Below, one piece after another: positions 18,013-27,165 of a stretch of 64,000 bases of DNA. The notes under the pieces are model-generated. The model was not told the DNA's origin. It was given only the letters and a program-made list of their open reading frames with translations, and made no database searches. Origin of the DNA: Chryseobacterium sp. 6424 (lineage in GTDB: Bacteria > Bacteroidota > Bacteroidia > Flavobacteriales > Weeksellaceae); NCBI RefSeq assembly GCF_003692615.1, contig NZ_CP023540.1, positions 2,046,001 through 2,110,000 on the forward strand. The letters are read 5' to 3'. Positions within the stretch are counted from its first letter, which is position 1; the number at the start of each line of letters is the position of its first letter. Position numbers and translations under genes: made by a program.

Positions 18013-18531
18013 TTAATTTTTATCTTTTAATTTCTTCAATGCTTCCCACCGTGGATCCACAGGCTGTTCTTCTTCTGTTTCTTTCGGGCTATACCGCTCC
18101 AGAACCTCTAGATCTTCCGCTGATACATCGGGCGAGATCTTTTTCATCGGAATGGCCAGCACCACACTTTCATATATTAGCTGTGCGATGTTAAAGGCAT
18201 GATCCGCGGCCGGAATGGTAATCACCTCCTCTTCGCTGTCATCATACGCTTCACCGAATTTCACCAGTACGCGAAGATCATTTTCAACTTCATAACGAAA
18301 ATCGTCGGCGGTAAGGTCGCAGACCAAATTCACGGCACCTGCTGTCCTGATATCGAACTCCAGAAACGTGGTATGCTTATCCATGATGATATCTGCCACA
18401 ATTTCCGGTGCTGAAAATTCCTGTTCTGTATCGAAAAGTTGAAAGAACGCTTTATTTATCTCAAACTGGAATTCGTGTCTGCCGTTTTTCTGTCCAGAAA
18501 ACACGATGTCGTAGTTTCTTAACTTGTCCAT
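18013..18531 (-). CDS. YceD/DUF177 family protein
   Basis: A 172-residue member of the DUF177 (YceD) family, usually encoded just before rpmF and linked to 23S rRNA and large-subunit biogenesis. The central DLTADDFRYEV followed by VNLVCD-type strands and the C-terminal basic end are family-like. The ATG at 18529-18531 (MDKLRNYDIVFSG) is preferred over one 15 bases upstream. A full promoter is found immediately upstream, so this gene starts the yceD-rpmF transcript. Confidence 0.88.
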   Translation of the reverse strand: MDKLRNYDIVFSGQKNGRHEFQFEINKAFFQLFDTEQEFSAPEIVADIIMDKHTTFLEFDIRTAGAVNLVCDLTADDFRYEVENDLRVLVKFGEAYDDSEEEVITIPAADHAFNIAQLIYESVVLAIPMKKISPDVSAEDLEVLERYSPKETEEEQPVDPRWEALKKLKDKN

Positions 18532-18543
18532 AAAATGAGTGTG

Positions 18544-18574
18544 CAAAAATATGCATTTTTTTTAATATTACAAA
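18544..18574 (-). promoter_or_regulatory. Promoter of yceD-rpmF
   Basis: On the minus strand TTTG (18574-18571), a 19-base spacer and TATTTTTG (18551-18544) match the Bacteroidota consensus exactly. The start codon follows 12 bases later. Confidence 0.82.
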
Positions 18575-18617
18575 TAATTTTAGAAAAACAACGCGTCACC
18601 TGGTTATTTTTATGCTA

Positions 18618-19709
18618 TCAGTGCGTTGTTTCTTCCGGCAAATCCTCATCCACACCGTTATTGGCCGAAGAACGGCGCGGCCGGAGGCGGTTATTCATCA
18701 GGTCATTATATTCCGTTCGGTGCTTAAATATTTTCACGGCGGCAAAAAGGGCTTCACTAAAACTTTGCTCATCCGCGATGTTTTTACCAGCGATGTCGTA
18801 AGCCACACCATGATCGGGTGAGGTGCGGATGAAGGGCAGCCCCGCAGTGTAATTCACCCCCTCATCATAAGCCAAAGTCTTGAACGGCGCGAGTCCCTGA
18901 TCGTGATACATCGCTAAAACCGCATCGAATTTGCCATATTTCCCAGGCTGAAAGAAACTGTCGGCAGGATATGGGCCAAACGCCAACACGCCATTATTAA
19001 AAGCTTCCTGAATGGCCGGAGTGATGACCTCGATTTCTTCGCGCCCGATGACCCCGCCATCACCTGCATGTGGGTTAAGCCCCAAAACGGCAATTTTAGG
19101 CTTCTGAATCTGAAAATCCTCAATCAGGCATTGATTAAGCATTTTGATCTGTTTCTTTATTTTCTCTTTCGAAATATTCTGTGCGACCTCAGCAATTGGG
19201 ATATGGTGCGTGGATACGGCTACTTTCAGGTTTTCTGTGATCAAAAACATCAGCCCTTTCTTCTGGAATTTCTCTTCAAGATAACCAGTATGGCCAGCGT
19301 GGGCGAAACCCAGCTTCATCATCTCATCTTTATTGATGGGCGCGGTCACCAGCACATCTACATCGCCATTTAAAAGGGCATTGGTAGCAGCCTCCAACGA
19401 GTCGATGGCCATTCGGGTAGATTCTTCCGTAGGTTTACCCAATTCAACAGTGGCATTCTCCTTTGTAAGGTTTACCATGTTTATTTTATCGGGTTGTGCC
19501 TGTGAAGCCTCATTGATGTAATTGAAAGTAAGCTGTAGCTTGAAAATATTCTTCTGATAGGTAAAAAGTTTCCCTGAACCAAAAATAACCGGTGTGAAAA
19601 AATCGGTCACCGACTTGTCTTTCAGCGCTTTCATAATAACCTCCGGCCCGATGCCGTTAAAATCTCCTATGGAAATGCCTACTCTCACTTTTTGGTGCTT
19701 GAAACTCAT
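18618..19709 (-). CDS. pdxA: 4-hydroxythreonine-4-phosphate dehydrogenase
   Basis: A 363-residue PdxA, which oxidises 4-phosphohydroxy-threonine in pyridoxal phosphate synthesis. Family segments are RVGISIGDFNGIGPEVI at the N-terminus, TAPINKDEMMKLGFAHAGHTGYLE with metal-binding His, LGLNPHAGDGGVIGREE, AMYHDQGLAPFKTLAYDEGVNYTAGLPFIRTSPDHG in pieces, and the C-terminal FKH. It ends 86 bases from the divergent-looking yceD start on the same strand and sits beside riboflavin synthase, so two cofactor genes are neighbours. Confidence 0.96.
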   Translation of the reverse strand: MSFKHQKVRVGISIGDFNGIGPEVIMKALKDKSVTDFFTPVIFGSGKLFTYQKNIFKLQLTFNYINEASQAQPDKINMVNLTKENATVELGKPTEESTRMAIDSLEAATNALLNGDVDVLVTAPINKDEMMKLGFAHAGHTGYLEEKFQKKGLMFLITENLKVAVSTHHIPIAEVAQNISKEKIKKQIKMLNQCLIEDFQIQKPKIAVLGLNPHAGDGGVIGREEIEVITPAIQEAFNNGVLAFGPYPADSFFQPGKYGKFDAVLAMYHDQGLAPFKTLAYDEGVNYTAGLPFIRTSPDHGVAYDIAGKNIADEQSFSEALFAAVKIFKHRTEYNDLMNNRLRPRRSSANNGVDEDLPEETTH

Positions 19710-19718
19710 TTTTATAAT

Positions 19719-19726
19719 TATCTTTG
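19719..19726 (+). promoter_or_regulatory. Likely -7 box of ribE
   Basis: TATCTTTG lies in the 110-base AT-rich gap between divergent pdxA and ribE, 93 bases before the ribE start. No TTTG element is found at the proper spacing. No FMN-riboswitch-like fold is seen in the leader. Confidence 0.45.
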
Positions 19727-19819
19727 AGGTTTAATAGTATTTCACAAATTTATAAAATTAGTAACAACTATTATCAATTACTGTTCATTATTAAAAACCC
19801 GTGTTTTAAACCCAACATT

Positions 19820-20416
19820 ATGTTCACCGGAATTATTGAAGCGACCGGCCTTGTAAAAAACATTACAGAGCAAGGCGAAAATATACATTTCACCCTCTCC
19901 TCTCCTTTTACTGAAGAACTAAAGATCGACCAAAGCGTGGCCCACAACGGCTGTTGCCTGACGGTGGTAGAGATTTCCGACAACACCTACCGGGTTACGG
20001 CCATCGCCGAAACCCTGGAAAAGACCAACCTCGGATACTGGAAAGAAGGTACGGAAGTTAATTTGGAACGCTGTTTGAAGTTTGACGGAAGGCTGGACGG
20101 GCATATCGTGCAGGGCCATGTCGATACTACAGGAACAGTAAGCGCTATTGAAGACCGGAACGGAAGTTTCTTTGTAACCATCACTTACAATGAAACCCAG
20201 GATTTTGCAACCGTCTCACAAGGATCCATCACAGTAAACGGAATCAGCCTTACAGTTGCAGAAAGCGGAAACGGTAGTTTTTCGGTAGCCATCATTCCTT
20301 ATACGTGGGAATTTACCAATATGAAAAACATACAGACTGGCGATATTGTAAATCTGGAATTCGACATTATTGGGAAATATGTAACGAAACTTATGAAAAG
20401 AAATGCCATTCTCTAA
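19820..20416 (+). CDS. ribE: Riboflavin synthase alpha subunit
   Basis: A 198-residue protein of two repeated lumazine-binding barrels that dismutates 6,7-dimethyl-8-ribityllumazine to riboflavin. The start MFTGIIEATG is the universal N-terminus of the family, which fixes the ATG at 19820 and rejects an upstream in-frame ATG. Key segments include VAHNGCCLTVVEI, FDGRLDGHIVQGHVDTTG and the second-barrel ITVNGISLTVAE. Its last 14 bases overlap the start of the histidine kinase gene. Confidence 0.97.
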   Translation: MFTGIIEATGLVKNITEQGENIHFTLSSPFTEELKIDQSVAHNGCCLTVVEISDNTYRVTAIAETLEKTNLGYWKEGTEVNLERCLKFDGRLDGHIVQGHVDTTGTVSAIEDRNGSFFVTITYNETQDFATVSQGSITVNGISLTVAESGNGSFSVAIIPYTWEFTNMKNIQTGDIVNLEFDIIGKYVTKLMKRNAIL

Positions 20417-21857
20417 ATATAAAGGGTACAGTCTGCGGAACAAAGTCTTTTGGGGCTTTTTGCTGATTTGCCTGCTGAGCATCGCCAGTTCCTCTACTCT
20501 TTCTTATTTCATCCTGCGGAACAATGCGGTGGAACAGAGCCGCACGGACCTTCAGAAAAAATCCGAGTCGCTGATGTCGGCGTTGGATTATGCCGTGAGT
20601 CATGTACAGGTAGATTCTAAAGATTTACCTACCGTCCTGGCAAATGACATTTTTGAAATCGCTGATATCAATAACCAGGATATCATCATCTACGATTTGA
20701 AAGGCGAATATCTGATATCGAACAAAGATTTTAACTTAATCGCCCAGAAAAAACTGCCCATCGAAGTCCTGAACCGAGTCCTTACGAAAGAAGGCCGGGT
20801 AGACATCCAAACATACGACAAGAAAATTGGCGCCAACGTCACTTCATCCTATACTATTTTAAAAAACAACATGCTGCAGCCGGTGGCGGTGGTATATTTC
20901 CCGTTCTATCATAACGACAGTTCTTACTTCAGCGTTTTCAATAAATATGTAAACTACATCATCATTGTAAATCTGCTGATTATTGCGCTGGCAGTTTGGC
21001 TCAGTTGGATCATATCAAACAATCTCACCAAAGCAGTGACCAAATTTTCTGATATGATCAACCGCATCACGCTGTTTGAGAAAGATCCGGAGCCCATCCG
21101 CTACTATCAGAACGATGAATTAAACCAGTTGGTGAAAGCTTACAATAAAATGATTCTGCAGATAAAAGAGCAGAAAGAACGCCTGAGTTTCCAGGAAAAG
21201 GAACAGGCTTGGCGTGAAATGGCAAAACAGGTGGCCCATGAAGTAAAAAATCCGCTGACGCCAATGAAGCTCACGATTCAAAATTTTGAAAGAAAATTCG
21301 ATCCCGAAGATCCTACGATTCGTGAAAAGGTAAAAACCATGAGCAAAACCATCGTCGATCAAATAGATCTGGTCGCGACGGTCGCCAGCGCGTTCTCGCA
21401 ATTCGCACAGTTGCCGGAGAAAAACAATGAAATATTCGACCTGAATAAAGAGATTAAAAAAATCATCAATGTCTTCAGTGATGACAGCATCTATTTCCAT
21501 TCGAACAAATCGTTCATCATGATGGAAATGGATAAAACATACTTGTCGCGTATCGTTACCAACCTGGTTGCCAATGCACGCCAAGCGGTAAGTGATGAGC
21601 GCGAGAGCATCATTAATGTCGATACAGAACAACACCAAAAACGTGTCATCATCACCGTAGAAGATAACGGCACCGGTATCCCCGAAGAACTCTACAACCG
21701 TATTTTCGAACCCAATTTCACCTCAAAAACCAGCGGTACCGGCCTGGGACTTAGCATGGTAAGAAAAATGGTAGAAGATTACAAAGGCGAAATCCATGTA
21801 GAATCGGAAGTTGGGAAAGGCACGAAATTCACCATCCATCTGCCGACAAATCTTTAG
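20403..21857 (+). CDS. Membrane sensor histidine kinase, NtrY-like
   Basis: A 484-residue kinase with TM1 at about residues 15-37, a periplasmic sensor domain (about 40-180), TM2 at 183-205, a HAMP linker, then the dimerisation box AWREMAKQVAHEVKNPLTPMKLTIQ (read in two parts) with phospho-His279, N box NLVANARQA, G1 box VEDNGTGIP, F box and G2 box GTGLGLSMV. The AWREMA-x-V-AHE-x-KNPLTP box is typical of NtrY-type kinases of Bacteroidota. It starts within the last 14 bases of ribE and no response regulator is adjacent. Confidence 0.93.
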   Translation: MPFSKYKGYSLRNKVFWGFLLICLLSIASSSTLSYFILRNNAVEQSRTDLQKKSESLMSALDYAVSHVQVDSKDLPTVLANDIFEIADINNQDIIIYDLKGEYLISNKDFNLIAQKKLPIEVLNRVLTKEGRVDIQTYDKKIGANVTSSYTILKNNMLQPVAVVYFPFYHNDSSYFSVFNKYVNYIIIVNLLIIALAVWLSWIISNNLTKAVTKFSDMINRITLFEKDPEPIRYYQNDELNQLVKAYNKMILQIKEQKERLSFQEKEQAWREMAKQVAHEVKNPLTPMKLTIQNFERKFDPEDPTIREKVKTMSKTIVDQIDLVATVASAFSQFAQLPEKNNEIFDLNKEIKKIINVFSDDSIYFHSNKSFIMMEMDKTYLSRIVTNLVANARQAVSDERESIINVDTEQHQKRVIITVEDNGTGIPEELYNRIFEPNFTSKTSGTGLGLSMVRKMVEDYKGEIHVESEVGKGTKFTIHLPTNL

Positions 21858-21859
21858 CA

Positions 21860-22579
21860 ATGAAGCCATTTGTATTCCGGCAGTTTGTGCTGCAACAACA
21901 TACAGCGGTATTTCGTGTGGGAACGGATGGTGTTTTGCTGGGTGCCCTTTGTGGAATTACCGAACAAGCCCAAAAAAACATCCTTGAAGTTGGCACAGGC
22001 ACCGGTTTAATCTCTTTAATGATCGCACAACGGTGTTTGTCAGCAAATATTTTGGCTATAGACATCAATCCGGAAGCGGTGATACTTGCAACCGAAAATT
22101 TCGGCAACTCCTCATTCACTAACAGGCTTCAAGCGATGAATACTGATTTTAAGACATTTAAAACGGAGCAAAAATTCGACCTGATTATCTCCAACCCGCC
22201 TTATTTTGAAAGTAATCCCTCGGAAAAAGATGCTTTAGCGCGCCAGCAGCGTGAACTTACCTTTACCGACTTGATTGGCGGAGTGACTGAAAACTTGTCC
22301 ACTCGTGGGCTGTTCTCCGTTATAATCCCGTATGCTTCGGTTACAGAATTCATTGATCATTGCCAAGCAAACCGCTTATTCCTTCAACGGAAAATCGTGA
22401 TTTTCGGGCGTAAAGAATCGGAGGCAAAAAGAGCTGTGCTGGAATTTGGCTTTACCGCTACCGAACCTGTCACTGAACATTTCATCATAGAAGAGGCGCC
22501 ACGGGTATATTCTGAACAATATTTAGCGACTACAAAGGATTTCCATGTATTCAAAACAGGTGCTACTTCGGACCGTTAA
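21860..22579 (+). CDS. trmN6: tRNA1(Val) (adenine(37)-N6)-methyltransferase
   Basis: A 239-residue SAM-dependent methyltransferase. Motif I is ILEVGTGTGLISLMIA near residue 40, followed by the acidic LAIDINPEA and the catalytic DLIISNPPYFES motif near 110. FRVGTDGVLLGAL at the N-terminus is typical of TrmN6 (YfiC). It starts 2 bases after the kinase stop, so both are co-transcribed. Its 3' end overlaps the convergent secreted-protein gene by 17 bases. Confidence 0.93.
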   Translation: MKPFVFRQFVLQQHTAVFRVGTDGVLLGALCGITEQAQKNILEVGTGTGLISLMIAQRCLSANILAIDINPEAVILATENFGNSSFTNRLQAMNTDFKTFKTEQKFDLIISNPPYFESNPSEKDALARQQRELTFTDLIGGVTENLSTRGLFSVIIPYASVTEFIDHCQANRLFLQRKIVIFGRKESEAKRAVLEFGFTATEPVTEHFIIEEAPRVYSEQYLATTKDFHVFKTGATSDR

Positions 22580-23141
22580 GTGTTACCACAATATCCTTAT
22601 TGATATTTTTTGCTGAAGAGTACTTTGCATCACAAACTGAGGTGGTGAGGGTATAATTGCCTTTGTCCACCAAAATATAATTCTGGTTTTTAGCCGGCAC
22701 ATCGAGGTTATAGAATTTTTTACCGCTGATTTTTACGATCAGATTACATTTCGACTGGTTCACGATCTGCACATAGGCCTCCTTGTTTGACGGGTCGCTG
22801 TTGAACAGATGCGTAAGCAGTTCGGCGGTACGTTTGTTCTTATCATTCACGCCATCTTTAGCCACATCTTTTTTTACAGCGGTTTTTAATTTTTCGGTAC
22901 TGATGGGTTTTACGGTCGGTTTTGCTGCCGAAGCTTTGGCAGCGGGGGCTTTATCGTTATTAATGACCGCTACCAGCTTCCTTTTGAATTCGGGTGTTTT
23001 GGGATGATAGGGATTGTTTTTAATGAAATTCGCGATCACCTGTGGGTTGGTGCTTTTTTCTACTTGCGCTGCGGTATATTTCGATTGGCCGAAGATTGGA
23101 AAAGACACAAAAAAAAGTAGAAAATAAAGATATTTTTTCAT
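22563..23141 (-). CDS. Secreted protein of unknown function
   Basis: A 192-residue protein with a signal peptide (MKKYLYFLLFFVSFPIFGQS). A middle linker is rich in Ala, Lys and Pro (APAAKASAAKPTVKPIS). A C-terminal beta domain follows (YVQIVNQSKCNLIVKISGKKFYNLDVPAKNQ in parts), resembling small Ig-like domains of Weeksellaceae secreted proteins, possibly the DUF6759 family. The start at 23139-23141 gives a clean signal; an alternative ATG is 9 bases upstream. No function can be assigned. Confidence 0.75.
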   Translation of the reverse strand: MKKYLYFLLFFVSFPIFGQSKYTAAQVEKSTNPQVIANFIKNNPYHPKTPEFKRKLVAVINNDKAPAAKASAAKPTVKPISTEKLKTAVKKDVAKDGVNDKNKRTAELLTHLFNSDPSNKEAYVQIVNQSKCNLIVKISGKKFYNLDVPAKNQNYILVDKGNYTLTTSVCDAKYSSAKNINKDIVVTLNGPK

Positions 23142-23216
23142 CAATGACATGATTTTTAAGACTTTAAATTTTACCTATAACGAAGAATTGTTCTTTTTAG
23201 TTTGTACGGAATTTAT

Positions 23217-23224
23217 TATCTTTG
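23217..23224 (+). promoter_or_regulatory. Likely -7 box of tsf
   Basis: TATCTTTG, an exact -7 match, is 54 bases before the tsf start. A TTTG at 23201-23204 is too close for the usual 19-21-base spacing. Confidence 0.55.
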
Positions 23225-23278
23225 CCACGCTTTAAAACTAAGCTAAAATAAGACAAATCTTAATAAAAAAACAAATTT

Positions 23279-24100
23279 ATGTATACACCGGGTGCTGCAG
23301 ACGTAGCTAAATTAAGAAACATTACAGGTGCAGGTATGATGGACTGCAAAAAAGCATTGGTAGAAGCCGAAGGAGATTTCGACAAAGCGATTGAAATCCT
23401 TAGAAAAAAAGGACAGAAAGTAGCTGCGAACAGAGCTGACAGAGAGTCTACCGAGGGTGCTGTAATCGCTAAAGTTAGCAGCGACGCTACCAAAGGCGCC
23501 ATCATCGCGCTGAACTGTGAAACCGATTTCGTAGCGAAAAACGAAGATTTCGTGAAGTTAGCACACGAACTTGCAGAACTTGCGGTAGGTAAAACCAAAG
23601 AAGAATTTTTAGCTACAGATTTCAACGGAACTACCGTTGCAGACAAACTTATTGAGCAAACGGGTGTAATCGGTGAAAAAATTGAGATCGGAAGCTTCGA
23701 AACCATCGAAGGACCTTTCCTAGGTGCTTACATCCACGCTGGTAACAAAATCGCGGCTATCACCTCACTTTCTGCTGATGTAGATGGTGCTGCCGAAGCG
23801 GCAAAAGCAGTTTCTATGCAAGTGGCGGCAATGAACCCCATCGCGCTTGATGAAACCAAAGTATCTCAGGAAACCATCGACAGAGAGCTTGATATCGAGA
23901 GAGACATCCTTACAAAAGAAGGCAAGCCTGCAAACATCATCGATAACATCCTAAAAGGTAAGATGCAGAAGTTCTACAAAGACAACACCCTGGTACACCA
24001 GCAATTCATCAAGGACAGCGGACTTTCCGTAGCAGATTATGTGAAATCTGTAAGCGCCGACCTTAAAGTGGTAGGTTTCGTAAGAGTAAGCCTTACTTAA
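23279..24100 (+). CDS. tsf: Elongation factor Ts
   Basis: A 273-residue EF-Ts, the guanine-nucleotide exchange factor for EF-Tu. The N-terminal UBA-like domain reads VAKLRNITGAGMMDCKKALVEA, and the core domain holds ALNCETDFVAKNEDF. The dimerisation part is short, as in Bacteroidota. The start is MYTPGAADV. Genomes usually place rpsB directly upstream; here the upstream gene is an unrelated minus-strand secreted protein, and tsf has its own -7 box and terminator. Confidence 0.97.
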   Translation: MYTPGAADVAKLRNITGAGMMDCKKALVEAEGDFDKAIEILRKKGQKVAANRADRESTEGAVIAKVSSDATKGAIIALNCETDFVAKNEDFVKLAHELAELAVGKTKEEFLATDFNGTTVADKLIEQTGVIGEKIEIGSFETIEGPFLGAYIHAGNKIAAITSLSADVDGAAEAAKAVSMQVAAMNPIALDETKVSQETIDRELDIERDILTKEGKPANIIDNILKGKMQKFYKDNTLVHQQFIKDSGLSVADYVKSVSADLKVVGFVRVSLT

Positions 24101-24122
24101 TCAATTTCTATAAAAGATTTAG

Positions 24123-24158
24123 AAATCTCTCTCAAAATTTTTGAGGGAGATTTTTTTT
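24123..24158 (+). terminator. Terminator of tsf
   Basis: A 14-bp stem (AAATCTCTCTCAAA / TTTGAGGGAGATTT, one G-U pair) with a 3-base loop is followed by a T run. It lies 23 bases after the tsf stop. Confidence 0.88.
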
Positions 24159-24197
24159 GACATTAAAGGTGTAATTTTGCACTCCCATATTTCGGTT

Positions 24198-26211
24198 ATG
24201 AATTTCATCAGAACATCATTCGTCTGTATTTTATTATCTCTTTTTTTCACTGCAAAGGCCCAGTATATTTCCGTAGACAGCAGTACGTATAATGCTGAGC
24301 AACTGGTGAAGCAAATCTTCTTCGGAAACCAGAGCACGAGTTGCATTGAAGTTGAAAATGTGTCGGCAAAGGGCTTCACCTTCGCGGATGGTGATAAAAG
24401 TTTTGGATATTACAACCGAAACGGCAGTGATTTTGAGATGGATGAAGGCATACTTCTCACCACCGGAAGCCTTACACAAGCCATCGGACCGAACAACAAT
24501 ATCATCTCTTCATCCGATCCCTCTTGGGCAGGTGATACCGATCTAGAAAACAGTCTGGATATTCAGAACACCTACAATGCGACCATCCTCGAATTCGATT
24601 TTACCGTAAACAATACCAACCGTGTAAGTTTTGATTATCTTTTTGCTTCCGAACAATATTTAGTTAATGGGTCACCATCACAATGTAAATATACCGACGG
24701 TTTTGCCTTTCTGATAAAAGAGGCAGGCACGGCAAATCCTTACCGAAACTTAGCTGTAATCCCCGGCACCGATACTCCCATCCGCTCAAACACCGTCAGA
24801 GGATCTGGCAGCAATATTTGTTCTGCCGTAAATGAAGCCTATTTCGGGCAGTATAATCAACCAGAAAGTCCAACAAACTTTAATGGGCAAACCAAGATCC
24901 TTACTGCTGCTACAGAGGTAATACCGGGGGTTAAGTATCATATAAAACTGGTTATTGCAGACCAAGGTAATGGCTTTTATGATTCCGCGGTATTTCTAAA
25001 AGCAGGAAGCTTCGTCGGTAAAAAAGATCTCGGCCCAGACCGGCTGATCGCCCAGAACAATGCTTTATGTGAAGACACGTCCCTAATGCTTAATGCAGAA
25101 ATCCCAGGCGCCACTTACCAGTGGTTCCGGAACGGAACTGCGCTTACCGGTGAAAATGCCGCGACTTACAACGTGACTTCCGCAGGCGTATATGAAGTAG
25201 AAATCAATACCAACAGCTGCTTTCTAAGAGGCGCTGTACAGATTGACTATGCCGCTAAACCTGTGGCAGCCAGTAAATCTTACTGTAATTATAACAATGG
25301 CAAACCAATCCCAGTCAACCTGCAATCATATAACCGTGACCTTATAAGCAATTATCAATCTTACTTTAAAGTTACCTATGAGAATGCTTTTGGTGACATC
25401 TTACCCGATAATTTCACTTATACGAACGACCTTACCATTTATACTAAAGTCCAAAGTGGTAACTGCGAAACAGTAACCGTGCCTGTGGAACTTCGTACGC
25501 CTGTTGCCTCAACCATACTTCAGGACCAAACCATCTGTGCGGGATCTACTACACGGTTGCAAACCGAAAATACCTTCATCTACTACAAATGGATGCGCGA
25601 AAATGGTGAAATCATCAGCGAAGGTAACACCACATATTTTATTGATGATGTACCGGTAGGAAAATATACCGTAGAACTTACCTCCACAAACGGTTGCAAA
25701 CTACAGCAAGATGTTATAGTAAGCACGATCGCATTACCGGTGATCACATATCGAAGTTAGTGGGAACACCGCTACAGTATTTGTTTCCGGCGGGCAGACA
25801 CCGTATGAATATTCACTGGATGGAGTAAACTTTCAGTCATCCAACCTATTTGCAGGCCTCCAGCGCGGCATGCACACCGTGTACGTTCGGGACGCGCTGA
25901 AATGCAGCATTGTTTCAAAGGAATTTCTGATCATCAACCTCATCAATATTCTTACCCCAAATGCCGACGGTAAAAATGACCTATTGGATTATACTGACCT
26001 AAAGATCAAAGAAAATGTTTCCATTAAAATATTTGACCGTTCAGGCACCATCGTCTATACTTCAAAACCGACAGATTTTACTTGGGACGGTAAACTGAAC
26101 GGGCGCCCACTTGCTACCGGAACCTACTGGTACGTACTTTCGTGGACTGAACCTTTCACCCAACTGCCCGTAAATTATAAGGGTTGGATCTTACTTAAAA
26201 ACAGAAACTAA
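24198..26211 (+). pseudogene. Choice-of-anchor L protein with T9SS type B sorting domain, frameshifted
   Basis: The first frame (24198-25760, 520 residues) starts MNFIRTSFVCILLSLFFTAKAQ, a good signal peptide. It runs through a choice-of-anchor L domain (FDYLFASEQYLV, GFAFLIKEAG) and two Ig/PKD-like domains (GATYQWFRNGTALTG). It stops at 25758-25760. The continuation lies in the next frame from about 25750: IEVSGNTATVFVSGGQTPYEYSLDG, then the gliding-motility C-terminal sorting domain (ILTPNADGKNDLL to GWILLKNRN) ending at 26211. The same domain order is intact in the large gene at 55482. A single loss of TA at ACATATCG (25746-25753) would explain the break. Without restoration the protein would lack its type IX export signal. 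Confidence 0.85.
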
Positions 26212-27155
26212 TCCTTCAACGAAATATCTTCAAAACTACGGAAACCGTTGAGGAAATCTTTCACGTTCATGCGTTTTTTTCCTTCCAACTGTAGTTCTTC
26301 GGGGAAGTAAAAACCGTCTGCTGTAGAGATCTTTAATTCATTTTTATTGATGGACAGTGTGCCAGGTGTTTCGATTTCAGTAATTTCAAACCGTCCTTTA
26401 TAGATCTTCAGGGATTTTTCTTCACCGTTGATCAGCAATGTGGTGAATGCACACGGATAAGGCGACATCCCACGGATGAAATCATGTATTTTCCTCCCTG
26501 TCAGGCTCCAGTTGATGCGGGTATCTTCTTTAAATATCTTAAAGGCATTCTTCGGTTCGGCAACTTCGGGTTGTGGTTTTTCTGTAATTGAATTTTCTGC
26601 CAGTCCGTCGAGGGTTTTTACGACAAGCCTTGCCCCCATTTCCATCAGGCGGTCGTGTAGCTGGCCGGCATTTTCATCAGGCAGAATATCAAGTTCTTCC
26701 TGTAGCAGAATGTGGCCTTCATCTATTTTTTCATTAATAAAAAACGTGGTAGCGCCAGTTTTGGTCTCACCATTGATGATAGCGTAGTTAATCGGCGCCG
26801 CACCGCGGTAATCGGGCAGTAATGAAGCATGAAGATTGAAGGTACCGAGCCGTGGCATCTGGAAGAGTATTTTGGGCATCATCCGGAAGGCGACAACTAC
26901 GAAAACATCTGCATCAAGGGATTTGATTTCCTGTAAAAAATCGGTATTACGGAGTTTTTCGGGCTGAAAAACCTTCAGATGATTTTCCTCCGCATAGATT
27001 TTAACAGGCGATTGGGTGATTTTCTGTCCGCGCCCGCTGGCTTTATCCGCTACGGTAACTACGGCAGCAACTTTATGTGGGGATTGGTGGATCGCTTGCA
27101 AAGCGGTTTTTGCAAATTCGGGTGTACCGAAGAATATGACTTTCAATGGTTTCAT
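26208..27155 (-). CDS. fmt: Methionyl-tRNA formyltransferase
   Basis: A 315-residue enzyme that formylates initiator Met-tRNA. The N-terminal KVIFFGTPEFAKTAL, the catalytic core NLHASLLPDYRGAAPINYAI and the TGATTFFINEKIDEGHIL segment are standard; the C-terminal OB-like domain ends KMRNVKDFLNG-like (RMNVKDFLNGFRS). It overlaps the convergent T9SS gene by 4 bases and follows recQ by 10 bases on the minus strand. Confidence 0.97.
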   Translation of the reverse strand: MKPLKVIFFGTPEFAKTALQAIHQSPHKVAAVVTVADKASGRGQKITQSPVKIYAEENHLKVFQPEKLRNTDFLQEIKSLDADVFVVVAFRMMPKILFQMPRLGTFNLHASLLPDYRGAAPINYAIINGETKTGATTFFINEKIDEGHILLQEELDILPDENAGQLHDRLMEMGARLVVKTLDGLAENSITEKPQPEVAEPKNAFKIFKEDTRINWSLTGRKIHDFIRGMSPYPCAFTTLLINGEEKSLKIYKGRFEITEIETPGTLSINKNELKISTADGFYFPEELQLEGKKRMNVKDFLNGFRSFEDISLKD

Positions 27156-27165
27156 TTCAATATTT

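Noticed and set aside
19710..19819. Possible FMN riboswitch before ribE
   Set aside because: The 110-base gap is short and A/T-rich with no conserved FMN-aptamer helices; only a -7 box is seen.
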